Positions 39,959-50,087 of a DNA stretch of 64,000 nt are shown one piece after another. Location of the stretch: positions 124,001-188,000 of the forward strand of contig NZ_JAJNAG010000002.1 in the NCBI RefSeq assembly GCF_021010575.1, given 5' to 3'. This stretch comes from Limnobaculum eriocheiris. GTDB lineage: Bacteria; Pseudomonadota; Gammaproteobacteria; Enterobacterales; Enterobacteriaceae. Below the pieces are notes generated by a model that was not told the origin of the DNA, made no database searches, and saw nothing but the letters and a program-made list of their open reading frames with translations. A program made the translations under genes and the position numbers. Position 1 is the stretch's first letter. The number at the start of each line of letters is the position of its first letter.

Positions 39959-40492
39959 ATGAATGTTATTGAAACAGGTATTGATGGGTTGCTCATTATA
40001 ATACCAAAGGTATTTGAGGATAGTCGGGGTTTTTTTTATGAAAAATATCAATTAGAAAGATACAAAGATATTGGTATTGAGTCGGAATTTGTTCAAGATA
40101 ACCGTTCTCGTTCATCTTGTAATGTATTAAGAGGATTACATTTTCAAAAAACTAAACCCCAAGGCAAACTTATAACAGTAACACAAGGTGTTGTGTTTGA
40201 TGTGGCGGTGGATCTTAGAGTCGAGTCTGATACATTTGGTAAACATAAGTCAGTTATATTAAGTGAAAGCAATCACATTCAATTTTATATACCACCAGGT
40301 TTTGCTCATGGTTTTTGTGTATTAAGTGAGTTGGCTGATTTTGAATATAAGTGTACAGATTATTATGATCCTTTGGATGAAGGAGGTATATATTGGAGTG
40401 ATCCTACATTAAATATTGACTGGCCTCTGTTGAAGCCTATTATATCTGATAAAGATAGTATATTACCTATGTTCAGAGATATTTTTAGCTAA
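39959..40492 (+). CDS. rmlC: RmlC-like dTDP-4-dehydro-6-deoxyhexose 3,5-epimerase
   Basis: A cupin epimerase of 177 residues. The catalytic His is in LRGLHFQ, its partner Asp in DVAVDLR, and the Tyr region is KCTDYYDPLDEGGIYWSDP. It should act on dTDP-4-keto-6-deoxy-D-glucose. The enzymes RmlA, RmlB and RmlD are not in the window. The precursor might come from the RffG/RffH enzymes of the enterobacterial common antigen locus. The following SDR gene may be the reductase. Confidence 0.88.
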   Translation: MNVIETGIDGLLIIIPKVFEDSRGFFYEKYQLERYKDIGIESEFVQDNRSRSSCNVLRGLHFQKTKPQGKLITVTQGVVFDVAVDLRVESDTFGKHKSVILSESNHIQFYIPPGFAHGFCVLSELADFEYKCTDYYDPLDEGGIYWSDPTLNIDWPLLKPIISDKDSILPMFRDIFS

Positions 40493-40500
40493 TAGCGAAA

Positions 40501-41337
40501 ATGATAATGGATTTTACTATATTTGGTGGTAATGGTTTTATTGGTTCAGTGGTTGTAAAGTATTTGATCAACCAAGGTTACTCCGTATGGATTCCAGAAC
40601 GGAATGATTCATCGATATTTATTAAAAATTTAGGTGTGGTTATTTATTGCGCGGGAAATGGAGATTGTGTAAAAACACCATTTAATGTTTATGAGGCAAA
40701 TGTTAATTTGCTAAGTGAGTTATTGCAAAAAGCAAATTTTAGTAAGTTATTATATATTTCGTCAACTCGCATTTATATGAATAATGTATCCGCAAATGAA
40801 AATGATGATATTAGAATATGTGTAAATGACAGTAGGCGATTATTTAATTTAACTAAATTATTAGCCGAGGAACTATGTTTGCGTAGTAGTCGAGATGTAT
40901 TCATTTTAAGACCTAGCAATGTTTATGGTATAACACTTAATAGTCCTTTATTTTTACCGACAATAACACGTAATGCAATTAATAATGGGAAAGTAGATAT
41001 GTATGTTCCTATGTCATATTCAAAAGACTATGTATCTGTTGATGATGTCGCATTAACAACTATTCTTTTAGCTAAGAATGATATACCTATAAAAGAAAAA
41101 ATAATCAATGTTGCTTCTGGCTATAACGTTTCGGCTAAAGAAATAGCGGATATTCTGCATAAAAAAACGAATTGTGAGATTATTTGGCACGATATAGATT
41201 TTGCAGAGGAGTATTTTCCAAGAATTGAAGTAGATAATCTTCTGAAATATATACCAGAATATAATCCAAGGAAAATACTAGATGACTTGAATTATATGAT
41301 TGATGACTTTAAGAGTAGTATGAAAAATAATTTATAA
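40501..41337 (+). CDS. SDR-family NAD-dependent epimerase/reductase with altered Tyr
   Basis: An extended/atypical SDR of 278 residues. The nucleotide-binding GGNGFIGS is at about residues 9-16. The usual YxxxK catalytic pair appears as F115-N-L-T-K119, so Tyr is replaced by Phe if the alignment is right. The C-terminal part has VSVDDVA and NVASGYNVSAKEIAD. Being next to rmlC suggests a dTDP-4-keto-6-deoxyhexose reductase (rhamnose, 6-deoxytalose or similar), which is inference. An alternative start is ATG 40507. Confidence 0.75.
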   Translation: MIMDFTIFGGNGFIGSVVVKYLINQGYSVWIPERNDSSIFIKNLGVVIYCAGNGDCVKTPFNVYEANVNLLSELLQKANFSKLLYISSTRIYMNNVSANENDDIRICVNDSRRLFNLTKLLAEELCLRSSRDVFILRPSNVYGITLNSPLFLPTITRNAINNGKVDMYVPMSYSKDYVSVDDVALTTILLAKNDIPIKEKIINVASGYNVSAKEIADILHKKTNCEIIWHDIDFAEEYFPRIEVDNLLKYIPEYNPRKILDDLNYMIDDFKSSMKNNL

Positions 41338-41397
41338 GCATATGTATCGCTAATAAATTTTATATATCATGGTAAATTAAATAATGAAGATTATATA

Positions 41398-42807
41398 GTG
41401 AATAATCACGTCGTAAAATCAGATATTTTCTGGGGGTATTTATCTCAGTTTCTTAATATGGGATCTTATCTTATATTATTACCAATTGCTCTATATTATC
41501 TTAATGAAGAGCAAATGGGGTTATGGTATGTTTTTTTATCTATTGCTGGTGTTACTCAATTATTAGAGTTTGGTTTTCAACCAACGATATCAAGGCATAC
41601 ATCTTATATATATTCTGGAGCAAAAAAATTATCGTCAGTCGGCATTCCTGATAGAAATTGCTCTGGAGATGAAATTAATATAAAACTATTAGCTAATTTT
41701 ATTTTAGCCTCCCGAAAAGTTTATTTTATAGTTTCTATAGCTGCATCAATAATTTTATTAATTATTGGTACATTATATATATATAGTTTAAATAGTAATA
41801 TTGATTCACATACTATATTTTTTTCATGGGTATTATATTCAATAAGTAATGTCACATTGTTTTATTTTGGTTATTATAATGGAATCCTAAAAGGAAGAGG
41901 TGATCAAACAGCATTAAACAAAGTGATTGTAATTTCGAAAGTTACAAATATAGTTGTAGTGATACCCTTATTAGTATTTGGATTTGGTATTATGGCACTT
42001 TCTATTGGAATGTTGTGTTCTGTAATTGTAGACCGATTTTTAATAAGTAGAGCATTTTATAATGATCGCTATAATGAAACTAAGTTAGCAATATCAACAG
42101 TAATTACTGAAAATTTATTATCATTAATTTGGACCAGTTCTTGGCGGTTGGGTTTTGTACAATTAGGTTCATTTCTAATACTTAGAGCAAATTTATTTAT
42201 TGCTTCTAGCTTTCTTGGGTTAGCTGCAGCAGCAAGTTATGGATTGGCAACTCAACTTCTAAGTGTTTTAATTATAGTAGCATCTATGTATTTTGGATTG
42301 CAATTACCCCATATGAATTCATTACAATTTACGAATAGTAAAGACAAAATCAAAAAAATCTTTTCTATATCACTTGTTATTGCTTGGTTCATTTTTATTT
42401 TTGGTTTTCTTTGTTTGATATATATTGGGATACCATTAATTAATTTAGTTTCATCAGGTACGAAGTTATTTGAGTTAAAATATCTAGTCTTATTCTTTCT
42501 TGCTGGATTTCTAGAAATGAATCATTCATTATGCACCGCTTATTTAACAACCTTAAATAGAGTACCATTTATGTGGTCGACTATAATTTCAGGTATATTA
42601 ATTGTCTTCTTTAGTTTAATTAGTATTAAATTTTTAGGGTATGGAATTGGGACATTAGTTATTTCCTTATTTATAGTCCAGGTGTGCTTTAACAATTGGT
42701 TTTGGCCAGTTATTGCATATAACAATCTTGGGTTGACATTTTTTGAGCCTTTTAAAATTGCATATTTATCATTAAGTGGGGCTTTAACTAATAGCAAAAA
42801 GGTCTGA
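41398..42807 (+). CDS. wzx: Wzx-like polysaccharide flippase (cluster 2)
   Basis: 469 residues with 12-14 hydrophobic helices, typical of polysaccharide transporters. The N-terminal FWGYLSQFLNMGSYLILLPI and the QMGLWYVFLSIAG segment suit the Wzx superfamily. The sequence is quite unlike the first flippase, so it probably serves a different repeat unit. The GTG at 41398 is taken as start since the ATG just upstream at 41383 opens on an early stop. It is two bases from the next gene. Confidence 0.8.
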   Translation: MNNHVVKSDIFWGYLSQFLNMGSYLILLPIALYYLNEEQMGLWYVFLSIAGVTQLLEFGFQPTISRHTSYIYSGAKKLSSVGIPDRNCSGDEINIKLLANFILASRKVYFIVSIAASIILLIIGTLYIYSLNSNIDSHTIFFSWVLYSISNVTLFYFGYYNGILKGRGDQTALNKVIVISKVTNIVVVIPLLVFGFGIMALSIGMLCSVIVDRFLISRAFYNDRYNETKLAISTVITENLLSLIWTSSWRLGFVQLGSFLILRANLFIASSFLGLAAAASYGLATQLLSVLIIVASMYFGLQLPHMNSLQFTNSKDKIKKIFSISLVIAWFIFIFGFLCLIYIGIPLINLVSSGTKLFELKYLVLFFLAGFLEMNHSLCTAYLTTLNRVPFMWSTIISGILIVFFSLISIKFLGYGIGTLVISLFIVQVCFNNWFWPVIAYNNLGLTFFEPFKIAYLSLSGALTNSKKV

Positions 42808-42808
42808 T

Positions 42809-43930
42809 ATGACAATTATTGTTGATATTTTGAGACAAAATGATGAGCACAATGTGTTTAATAGTAAGGCTATTACTGCTTTGCTGAGTACATCTACTAT
42901 AACCGAGGTCTGGTTAACAAAAAACTCTACTTGTAACGTTTTATTAGATAGAGAAATCAACGTAAAAAAAAGAAATGTGAGAAGCTTTGGATCGAAGTTC
43001 TATTATTGGTTTATCTCTTCATTTATTACCGTTTATATACTTTTCAGGGCTTATTTTAGGAAGGAAAGTGTTTTATTCTTATCTGCAACCCCTCTTCATT
43101 ATTATATAATATCAAAATTTTTATTAATATTGAATTTGAATATATACATAATAATGCATGGGGAGCTAAGTTATTTGAATCATCCTATTGGATTAGGGCA
43201 AAAGATTGGTGGTTGGTGTATAAATAAGAGCTTTCTAAGCTATAAAGTAAAAAAATTAACTTATATTGCTCTGGGATTTCCTATCTATAGCCTATTATTA
43301 GAAATTTATCCGTCATTGGCTGGACATATAACTATAGTAGAGCATCCTTTGGATGACATTACGTTTAGTAAAAAAAACGATAAAAAATTATGTTTTGGTT
43401 CTTTTGGTATTCATTCAAAGGATAAAAATAGTGAAAAGATATATGACCTAGCGTTATGTATTGATGAGAATATAATTAAATCTATTGATATAATTACTGT
43501 TGGTATAAGTGATGGGTATTTTAAATATGGCCGCTCAGATAATATTCTTCATTATTGTGCTGGCGTATTTGGAAAAAATTTTATTCCTCGCGAAGAGTTC
43601 GTTATGAATGTAAATAAAATTGATTTTGCATTGTTTTTTTATAATGGTGATACTCAATATGCGTTAGTACCTAGCGGAATTTTTTATGATTGTATTTCTT
43701 TTAATATCCCTATTATTTCTTTGAAAAATAGAATATTTCAAGCATATTTTGAAAAATATGGCCCCATGGGAAAATTATGTAATAATCTTGATGAGATGGC
43801 TGATTTTATTAAATTACTTTATTTAGAGCGTGAAAAGTGTGAAGAGTATTTCGATAATATGAAGTCTGCAAGAGATGATATGAGTTTCAATAATTTTAGA
43901 GATAACTTGCTACGAATAATCCAGAGTTAA
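42809..43930 (+). CDS. Putative glycosyltransferase, unclassified
   Basis: 373 residues, soluble apart from one hydrophobic stretch at about 65-85. I do not recognise a specific family. A GT-B-like organisation is suggested by IIMHGELSYL in the first half and, in the second half, SFGIHSKDKNSEKI and DFALFFYNGDTQYALVPSGIFYDC, resembling a donor-side Rossmann fold. It lies between the wzx-like and wzy-like genes, consistent with repeat-unit assembly. Donor and acceptor are unknown. Confidence 0.6.
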   Translation: MTIIVDILRQNDEHNVFNSKAITALLSTSTITEVWLTKNSTCNVLLDREINVKKRNVRSFGSKFYYWFISSFITVYILFRAYFRKESVLFLSATPLHYYIISKFLLILNLNIYIIMHGELSYLNHPIGLGQKIGGWCINKSFLSYKVKKLTYIALGFPIYSLLLEIYPSLAGHITIVEHPLDDITFSKKNDKKLCFGSFGIHSKDKNSEKIYDLALCIDENIIKSIDIITVGISDGYFKYGRSDNILHYCAGVFGKNFIPREEFVMNVNKIDFALFFYNGDTQYALVPSGIFYDCISFNIPIISLKNRIFQAYFEKYGPMGKLCNNLDEMADFIKLLYLEREKCEEYFDNMKSARDDMSFNNFRDNLLRIIQS

Positions 43931-43932
43931 TT

Positions 43933-45114
43933 ATGGAATATATGATTAACGAAATTTACAGATATAAAAATAAATTATGGTTTTTCCTATTTTATCTATA
44001 TTTTACTCCATTAATAACCAATGCCATATATATTTATTCTAGTGGTCATTTAATTGGTGATTTTAGAAGTGTCGAATATAATGGTTCTTTATTTGATATT
44101 TTCCTTTATTTGCTAGCATTTATATTAGTTTTATTAGGATTTGTTGTCATATTAATTATTTTTAATAATGTAAAAGGTTTTGAAGATAGAGAAGGTCATT
44201 TTACATCATTTTGTTATTATCTCATTGTTATTTGTGGTGTGGGTGCATTTATTTTTGGGGGTATGGCTATTGGTGAAAATGCTCAGTCAGGAATATTAGG
44301 TGTGATTCAATCAATTTTAGTAAAGATTAATCCATATTTTCTATTGTTGATAATATCTGCTAATAGATTATCAATCAAACGATTTATATTATGTGCGTTA
44401 TTTATCGCATATATTAGTTATTGTCAAAAGTCATTACAAGGATATTTTGTAATTGCAATATCTTCATTTGTTTATATATTAATAAATTACAATATGAGTA
44501 AATTTAGGTTATTTTTACTTTTTTTAATGCCATTTATTTTATCCTTTTTAGTTAAAGATTTACTTCTTTTTATTTATGATGTTCGTCAATCTACTAGAGG
44601 GGGTGAAGGGATTGCTGCTGATGATATATTTATTTTTGCTTTAGGTAGGATATCGTCACTATCTTCGTATATATATATTGATATGATTAATTTTCATAGT
44701 GAGCTTATTTCCCCGTTCTTCTCATTAGGAATTATACTTGAACGATTAACAGGAATAAGCCTTCTTCCTGCTATTACTCCAAGTATATTATTTAATGATT
44801 TTTTACTTGGTGATTCCGCTGATTACTCTATATTTATGAGTCTGCCCGGTCACTTATTAGTAATGTTTAGATCTGATTTCCCTATAGCTTGTATTAACTC
44901 TGGATTTATTCTCACAATATATATATTGATATTTTATTTGACCCCGTATGAAAGAAAAGAACATAGAGTAGTGATATTCCTTTTAGCAACTTATATGGTA
45001 AATTTATCTGCTGATATTTGGGAGTTATCAATGCTTTTCCAATCTATAATTATCTTGCGAGTTTTGTATTTCTTTTTTTTGTCAATTAGACGTGTAAAAA
45101 TTAAATATTTATAA
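43933..45114 (+). CDS. wzy: Wzy-like polysaccharide polymerase (cluster 2)
   Basis: A 393-residue hydrophobic protein with about 10-11 membrane helices and an extended loop at about 210-300 rich in polar residues (VRQSTRGGEG; PSILFNDFLLGDSADYS). Position and topology suit Wzy. It shares no obvious sequence with the first polymerase. It begins two bases after the preceding stop. Confidence 0.75.
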   Translation: MEYMINEIYRYKNKLWFFLFYLYFTPLITNAIYIYSSGHLIGDFRSVEYNGSLFDIFLYLLAFILVLLGFVVILIIFNNVKGFEDREGHFTSFCYYLIVICGVGAFIFGGMAIGENAQSGILGVIQSILVKINPYFLLLIISANRLSIKRFILCALFIAYISYCQKSLQGYFVIAISSFVYILINYNMSKFRLFLLFLMPFILSFLVKDLLLFIYDVRQSTRGGEGIAADDIFIFALGRISSLSSYIYIDMINFHSELISPFFSLGIILERLTGISLLPAITPSILFNDFLLGDSADYSIFMSLPGHLLVMFRSDFPIACINSGFILTIYILIFYLTPYERKEHRVVIFLLATYMVNLSADIWELSMLFQSIIILRVLYFFFLSIRRVKIKYL

Positions 45115-45143
45115 TTGGTTTTGTACCAAAAAAATGGTGTTTA

Positions 45144-46226
45144 ATGAAAAAAATTTTATTTTATTTAAATAGTATGAAACCTGCAGGTGGTATTGAGCGA
45201 GTTGTATCTACCATTGTAGGTAAGCTTTCTAGTTCATATGAAATTACTATTTTAGTTAAAGATGATGGCGATTCATTTTATGCTATTAGTGATAATGTCA
45301 AACTAGTCTCAATGAATAATCCATTAATACTTAATATGAATAATAGATTATTTAGAATATTTCAAATAGGAAAGAGTGTTTTTACGTCTGTAAAATTCTT
45401 AAGATCTTTTATTCATAATAATAGGTATGATTATATATATATTACGCATCCTATGAATCATGTTGAGTATTTATTGGCTGGAGGAAATACTGATAAGCTT
45501 ATTATTTCTGAGCATGGCTCTTCTCATGGCTATAATTTTTTTTACAGAATAATAAAGCGTTTGACGTATAAGTCATGTCTATTTTACTGTATTCCAACAA
45601 AACAAGATTATAACCTTTATATGTCAAAGGGTTTTCCAGCTGTTTACATACCTCATTTTCGTTCTGATATGGTTTTTTCTTTGAATAATAAAAAGGAAAA
45701 AATAGTGTTAAATGTCGGTAGATTTACTGCCGATAAACAACAACTTGTATTACTGTATTGTTGGAACCAATTAGTAATACGGGGATTATTACCTGATGGT
45801 TGGACCTTAATTATTATAGGTGAAGGGGAGTTGGAAAATGAGTTATTGAAATTCATTAAAGATAATCAATTAAATTCTGTTACATTGCTTAGAACACTAA
45901 CTAGAATAGAAAGTATATATAGTAAGGTTTCTATTTTTGCATTGACCTCTCGATTTGAGGGGTTTGGTATGGTGCTTTTAGAGGCTATATCTTTTGGTGT
46001 TCCCTGCGTTTCTTTTGATTGTCCATCTGGACCTAGAGATATTATTGAAGATGGTTATAATGGCTTTTTAGCAGAATTAAATAATGTTGAAGAGTACATT
46101 GATAAGCTAAGTATATTATTAAAAGAGTCTGATTTGAGAGAGGAAATGGGTAGAAATGCATTAATAAAAGCTGAGGAATGGAATGATAATATAATACTCC
46201 AGCATTGGTTTAAGGTATTCAAATGA
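45144..46226 (+). CDS. GT4-family glycosyltransferase
   Basis: A GT-B transferase of 360 residues. The N-terminal glycine loop is SMKPAGGIERVV. Donor-side motifs are LNVGRFTADKQQLVLL and IIIGEGELENEL, with the EX7E motif EGFGMVLLEAI. Given manC and manB in the same cluster, a mannosyltransferase is plausible, but the donor cannot be fixed from sequence. It overlaps the next gene by four bases (ATGA). Confidence 0.87.
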   Translation: MKKILFYLNSMKPAGGIERVVSTIVGKLSSSYEITILVKDDGDSFYAISDNVKLVSMNNPLILNMNNRLFRIFQIGKSVFTSVKFLRSFIHNNRYDYIYITHPMNHVEYLLAGGNTDKLIISEHGSSHGYNFFYRIIKRLTYKSCLFYCIPTKQDYNLYMSKGFPAVYIPHFRSDMVFSLNNKKEKIVLNVGRFTADKQQLVLLYCWNQLVIRGLLPDGWTLIIIGEGELENELLKFIKDNQLNSVTLLRTLTRIESIYSKVSIFALTSRFEGFGMVLLEAISFGVPCVSFDCPSGPRDIIEDGYNGFLAELNNVEEYIDKLSILLKESDLREEMGRNALIKAEEWNDNIILQHWFKVFK

Positions 46227-47029
46227 AGCTTTCAGTAATAATTCCAGTATATAATTCTCAGCAAACTATTTTATCTTGTTTAGATTCAGTTTATTCGCAA
46301 GAAATTGGTGAATATAACATTGAAATGGAAGTTATTGTAATTGATGACGGTTCTACTGATAATTCATTAATTTTATTAGAGAAATATAAAGTAGAAAATA
46401 AAAAAAGCAACTTATATATCTTTCATAAAAAGAATGGCGGAGTATCTTCAGCTAGAAATTATGGAATAAATATAGCTAAGGGGGAATGGATCGCATTTCT
46501 TGATTCCGATGATATATGGCTACCGGCAAAAATAAGAAAACAATTTGATATTATTTTAAGTTCTAATGTGCGCATAGATTTTTTAGGATGTGCTAGAAAT
46601 AATGAGAAACTTAGAATATTATTTAGGCATATTAATACGTTATATAAAGCAAATGTCACCGATTTATTGATCAAAATGTTTCCTCAAACTTCGACAGCGA
46701 TAGTTAGAAAGTCTGTTCTTGATGTGGCTGGAAATTATAATGAAAAAATGAGATATGCAGAAGATGGAGAATTATGGGTACGTATCTGTGCTAGTAGCAA
46801 TTTTTACTATTATCCAGAATCATTAGTTATTACGGGAAACGGGAAATATAATTTTGGTGCTAGTGGTTTATCTTCAAATATAAAGAAAATGCAAGCCGGT
46901 ACAGAAGAAATGCTTTATCTTACTTATTCAAATAACATAATTTCTCAATCACAACTTTATATTTTCTTGTTTTTTTATAAGATTAAATATATACGGCGAA
47001 TGTTAATTGTGATGTTTAGACGAGGTTAG
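46223..47029 (+). CDS. GT2-family glycosyltransferase
   Basis: A GT-A fold inverting transferase of 268 residues. The N-terminus LSVIIPVYNSQQTI, the VIVIDDGSTDNS segment, the DxD motif in AFLDSDDIWLP and the acceptor-side RYAEDGELWVR are classic GT2 features. It overlaps the previous gene and is followed three bases later by the acetyltransferase. Confidence 0.88.
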   Translation: MKLSVIIPVYNSQQTILSCLDSVYSQEIGEYNIEMEVIVIDDGSTDNSLILLEKYKVENKKSNLYIFHKKNGGVSSARNYGINIAKGEWIAFLDSDDIWLPAKIRKQFDIILSSNVRIDFLGCARNNEKLRILFRHINTLYKANVTDLLIKMFPQTSTAIVRKSVLDVAGNYNEKMRYAEDGELWVRICASSNFYYYPESLVITGNGKYNFGASGLSSNIKKMQAGTEEMLYLTYSNNIISQSQLYIFLFFYKIKYIRRMLIVMFRRG

Positions 47030-47032
47030 GTT

Positions 47033-47590
47033 ATGCTTTACAAGCTAAAATGGTTTTTATCCGCTATTATATTATCTATTTTTCTTAAGAAAATTGGCTT
47101 TCCTACTTATATTGCATGGCCTATTTTTTCTTGTGGGTTAAAAAGAGTTACTATCGGAAAGAGAGTTAGGATATTTCCCGGTTCAAGAATTGAGACTCAT
47201 GGTGACGGTATAATTGATATAAAGGATAATGTTGCTATAGGGCAGAATTTTCATATTACATCAGGGTGTAATTTGATTATAGGGGAAGGTACTTTAATTA
47301 CAGCAAATGTAGTTATCACTAACATTGATCATGATTATTCTGACATTATCATCCCTATTCATTGTCAACAATTTATTCTTTCAGATACAATAATTGGACG
47401 AAATTGTTTTATTGGTTCTGGTGCAATTATTCAAGCAGGAACTGTTTTGGGTGAACATTGTATTGTTGGGGCTAATGCTGTTGTTAAAGGGATTTTTCCT
47501 CCATATTCAGTAATCGTTGGGGTGCCAGCTAAAATAGTTAAATGTTATAATTTTGAAAGTGGTAGTTGGATTAATAGTCACCATACATAA
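47033..47590 (+). CDS. Hexapeptide-repeat O-acetyltransferase
   Basis: A left-handed beta-helix acyltransferase of 185 residues related to WcaF/LacA-type enzymes. A hydrophobic N-terminal segment (about residues 5-20) is followed by hexapeptide turns. The catalytic His is probably in TNIDHDYSD. The end GVPAKIVK is typical. It probably acetylates a sugar of the cluster 2 repeat unit, giving antigenic variation. Confidence 0.85.
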   Translation: MLYKLKWFLSAIILSIFLKKIGFPTYIAWPIFSCGLKRVTIGKRVRIFPGSRIETHGDGIIDIKDNVAIGQNFHITSGCNLIIGEGTLITANVVITNIDHDYSDIIIPIHCQQFILSDTIIGRNCFIGSGAIIQAGTVLGEHCIVGANAVVKGIFPPYSVIVGVPAKIVKCYNFESGSWINSHHT

Positions 47591-47618
47591 TAATTATTTG
47601 AATATATTGAGTTAATTT

Positions 47619-48614
47619 ATGCGAAATCTTTTGGGGAAAAGAATTGTTTTATTCTCTCCTAAATTCTTTGGTTATGAATATAAAATTAGGGATGAATTAA
47701 AAAAGAAGGGGGCGGAAGTTTTATTATTTGATGAGCGACCATTTTCTTCTAGTTTTGGTAAAATATTGTTAAGGCTAAATGTATCTGTGCTTATTAGTTA
47801 TTTTATTCACAGATATTATTTGAAAAAAATAAATTCATTTTTTAGTTTTTACCCGGATTATATTCTTTTCATTAACCCGGAAAGTGTAACTCCAGAGATA
47901 ATGTCTTATATTAAAAATATCTTTCCTGAGACCAAAGTCATTGTGTATATGTGGGATTCAATTAATAATAAAAAAAATAGTTACCAATATATTAATGTGG
48001 TTGATAGATTTTTTACTTTTGATAATCAAGACTCACTCATATATCCAAAAATAATATTTCAGCCTCTTTTTTTTACTGAGGAGTATAGTGAAATGAGAAA
48101 GAATAAAAAAAATGAATTGAAATTTTGTTTTATTGGTACACTGCATAGTGGGCGGTTTAATTTAGTCAAACATATATCATCTTTTTTTAAGAATGACCAT
48201 TATGGGTTTAGTTTCTTTTATTGCCCTAGTGAAATTCTTTTTCTATTTAAACGAGTTTTTACTAAAGAAATGTCAGGCGTTTCTTTAAGGGATGTTTCTT
48301 TTGAGCCAATTAATGATGAATTGTTATTAGATATGATCTCTAAATCTGAGTTTGTAATTGATATTTCTCATCCGTCTCAGAGTGGATTAACAATGAGAAC
48401 AATAGAGATGTTGGGCGCTGAAAAAAAATTAATAACGACTAATACTAACGTTAGTAGCTATGATTTCTATGATAAACAAAACATCTGTATAGTAGATCCT
48501 AATAATATATTCATTGATGAGGACTTTATAAGGTTGCCATATAAGCCGATTGATGAAGAAATTTACTTAAAATATAGTCTTTCTAGTTGGATTAATAATA
48601 TATTTTCTGCTTAA
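47619..48614 (+). CDS. Putative glycosyltransferase, CgeB-like
   Basis: 331 residues. The N-terminal IVLFSPKFFGYEYKIRDELK, a middle YILFINPESV and VYMWDS, and a C-terminal ISHPSQSGLTMRTIEMLGAEKKLITTN resemble poorly characterised CgeB/spore-maturation-like transferases found in capsule loci. A GT-B fold is likely. It has strong AT bias. It precedes manC. No donor can be assigned. Confidence 0.65.
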   Translation: MRNLLGKRIVLFSPKFFGYEYKIRDELKKKGAEVLLFDERPFSSSFGKILLRLNVSVLISYFIHRYYLKKINSFFSFYPDYILFINPESVTPEIMSYIKNIFPETKVIVYMWDSINNKKNSYQYINVVDRFFTFDNQDSLIYPKIIFQPLFFTEEYSEMRKNKKNELKFCFIGTLHSGRFNLVKHISSFFKNDHYGFSFFYCPSEILFLFKRVFTKEMSGVSLRDVSFEPINDELLLDMISKSEFVIDISHPSQSGLTMRTIEMLGAEKKLITTNTNVSSYDFYDKQNICIVDPNNIFIDEDFIRLPYKPIDEEIYLKYSLSSWINNIFSA

Positions 48615-48639
48615 ATTGGTTTTTATTTTATAAAGGTGA

Positions 48640-50055
48640 ATGAAAATGTTACAACCCATTATAATTGCAGGTGGGACGGGTAGTCGACTTTGGCCTCTTT
48701 CAAGAGAGCTTTATCCAAAGCAATTTCTGAAGTTGGATAGTGAACTTACTATGTTACAGTCAACTGTGGCAAGATTGAATGATATAAGCGATAGTACTAA
48801 ACCTCTGATCGTTTGTAACGAGGAACATAGATTCATTGCTGCCGAACAATTGCGACAATTAAATAAATTAGATAAAAATATTATTTTAGAGCCTTTTGGC
48901 AGAAATACTGCACCTGCAATTGCATTAGCTGCATTATATGCATTATCTCATGGTGATGACCCTTTATTATTAATTCTTTCTGCTGACCACCTAATTAAAG
49001 ATGAGATTGCTTTTGTTTCAGCAATAAATAATGCTATCTCGTTGGCTGAAGATAATAAGCTTGTAACCTTTGGTATATTGGCCCATTATGCTGAAACAGG
49101 TTATGGCTATATTCAACAAGGTGGTGCCGCATCTGATAATGGCTTTTTTGTCAAAAGATTTGTTGAGAAGCCTGATTTTAAGACGGCGGAAAAATATGTT
49201 TCAAGTGGTGACTATTATTGGAATAGTGGCATGTTTTTGTTTAAGGCTAGCCGCTATATCGAGGAACTCGGCAAGTTTAGTCCAAAGATTCTAATGTGCT
49301 GTCAGGATGCTTTGTCTGAAATAAATTGTGACAATGATTTTATTCGTATAAATAAAGATATTTTTAATTCCTGTCCTAGTGATTCAATTGATTATGCCGT
49401 AATGGAGAAAACAGAAGATGCTGTAGTTGTGCCTATGGATGCTGGTTGGAGTGACATTGGTTCTTGGTCCTCTTTATGGGATATCTCAATAAAAGACGAT
49501 AACTTTAATGTTCATAAAGGTGATGTACTGTCTTATGAAAGCTCTAATAATTATGTATATGCAGAAACAGGATTGGTTACTACTGTTGGGGTTAATAATA
49601 CGATAGTCGTTCAAACTAAAGATGCAGTGTTAGTTGCTGATAAAGACAGTGTTCAAGATGTAAAAAAAATTGTTGAGCAATTGAAAATATTAGAAAGAAA
49701 TGAATATCGTATTCATCGAGAGGTTTATAGACCTTGGGGGAAATATGATGCTATTGATTCAGGAAAACGTTATCAGGTAAAAAGAATAACTGTCAACTCA
49801 GGAGAAAAATTATCAATTCAAATGCATCATCATCGCGCAGAACATTGGATTGTGGTTTCAGGCACAGCGAATGTTTACCTTGGGGATAAAATACAATTAT
49901 TGACTGAAAACCAATCTATTTATATCCCTTTAGGAACAATACATGCATTAGAGAATCCAGGAAAAATACCATTAGAACTTATTGAAGTTCAATCAGGGGC
50001 TTATTTAGGAGAGGATGATATCGTTCGTTTTGATGATAGATATGGGCGTTCCTAA
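48640..50055 (+). CDS. manC: ManC, mannose-1-phosphate guanylyltransferase / mannose-6-phosphate isomerase
   Basis: A bifunctional enzyme of 471 residues making GDP-mannose. The guanylyltransferase site is [20 protein letters not shown] (about 11-30), with the VEKPD motif following. The C-terminal cupin isomerase domain has [17 protein letters not shown] and a closing [23 protein letters not shown]. The next gene supplies mannose-1-phosphate. The GDP-fucose genes gmd and fcl are absent, so GDP-mannose is probably used directly. Confidence 0.96.
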   Translation: MKMLQPIIIAGGTGSRLWPLSRELYPKQFLKLDSELTMLQSTVARLNDISDSTKPLIVCNEEHRFIAAEQLRQLNKLDKNIILEPFGRNTAPAIALAALYALSHGDDPLLLILSADHLIKDEIAFVSAINNAISLAEDNKLVTFGILAHYAETGYGYIQQGGAASDNGFFVKRFVEKPDFKTAEKYVSSGDYYWNSGMFLFKASRYIEELGKFSPKILMCCQDALSEINCDNDFIRINKDIFNSCPSDSIDYAVMEKTEDAVVVPMDAGWSDIGSWSSLWDISIKDDNFNVHKGDVLSYESSNNYVYAETGLVTTVGVNNTIVVQTKDAVLVADKDSVQDVKKIVEQLKILERNEYRIHREVYRPWGKYDAIDSGKRYQVKRITVNSGEKLSIQMHHHRAEHWIVVSGTANVYLGDKIQLLTENQSIYIPLGTIHALENPGKIPLELIEVQSGAYLGEDDIVRFDDRYGRS

Positions 50056-50087
50056 TTTAAATAAGTTATATTTAATCGAGAGTTTTT

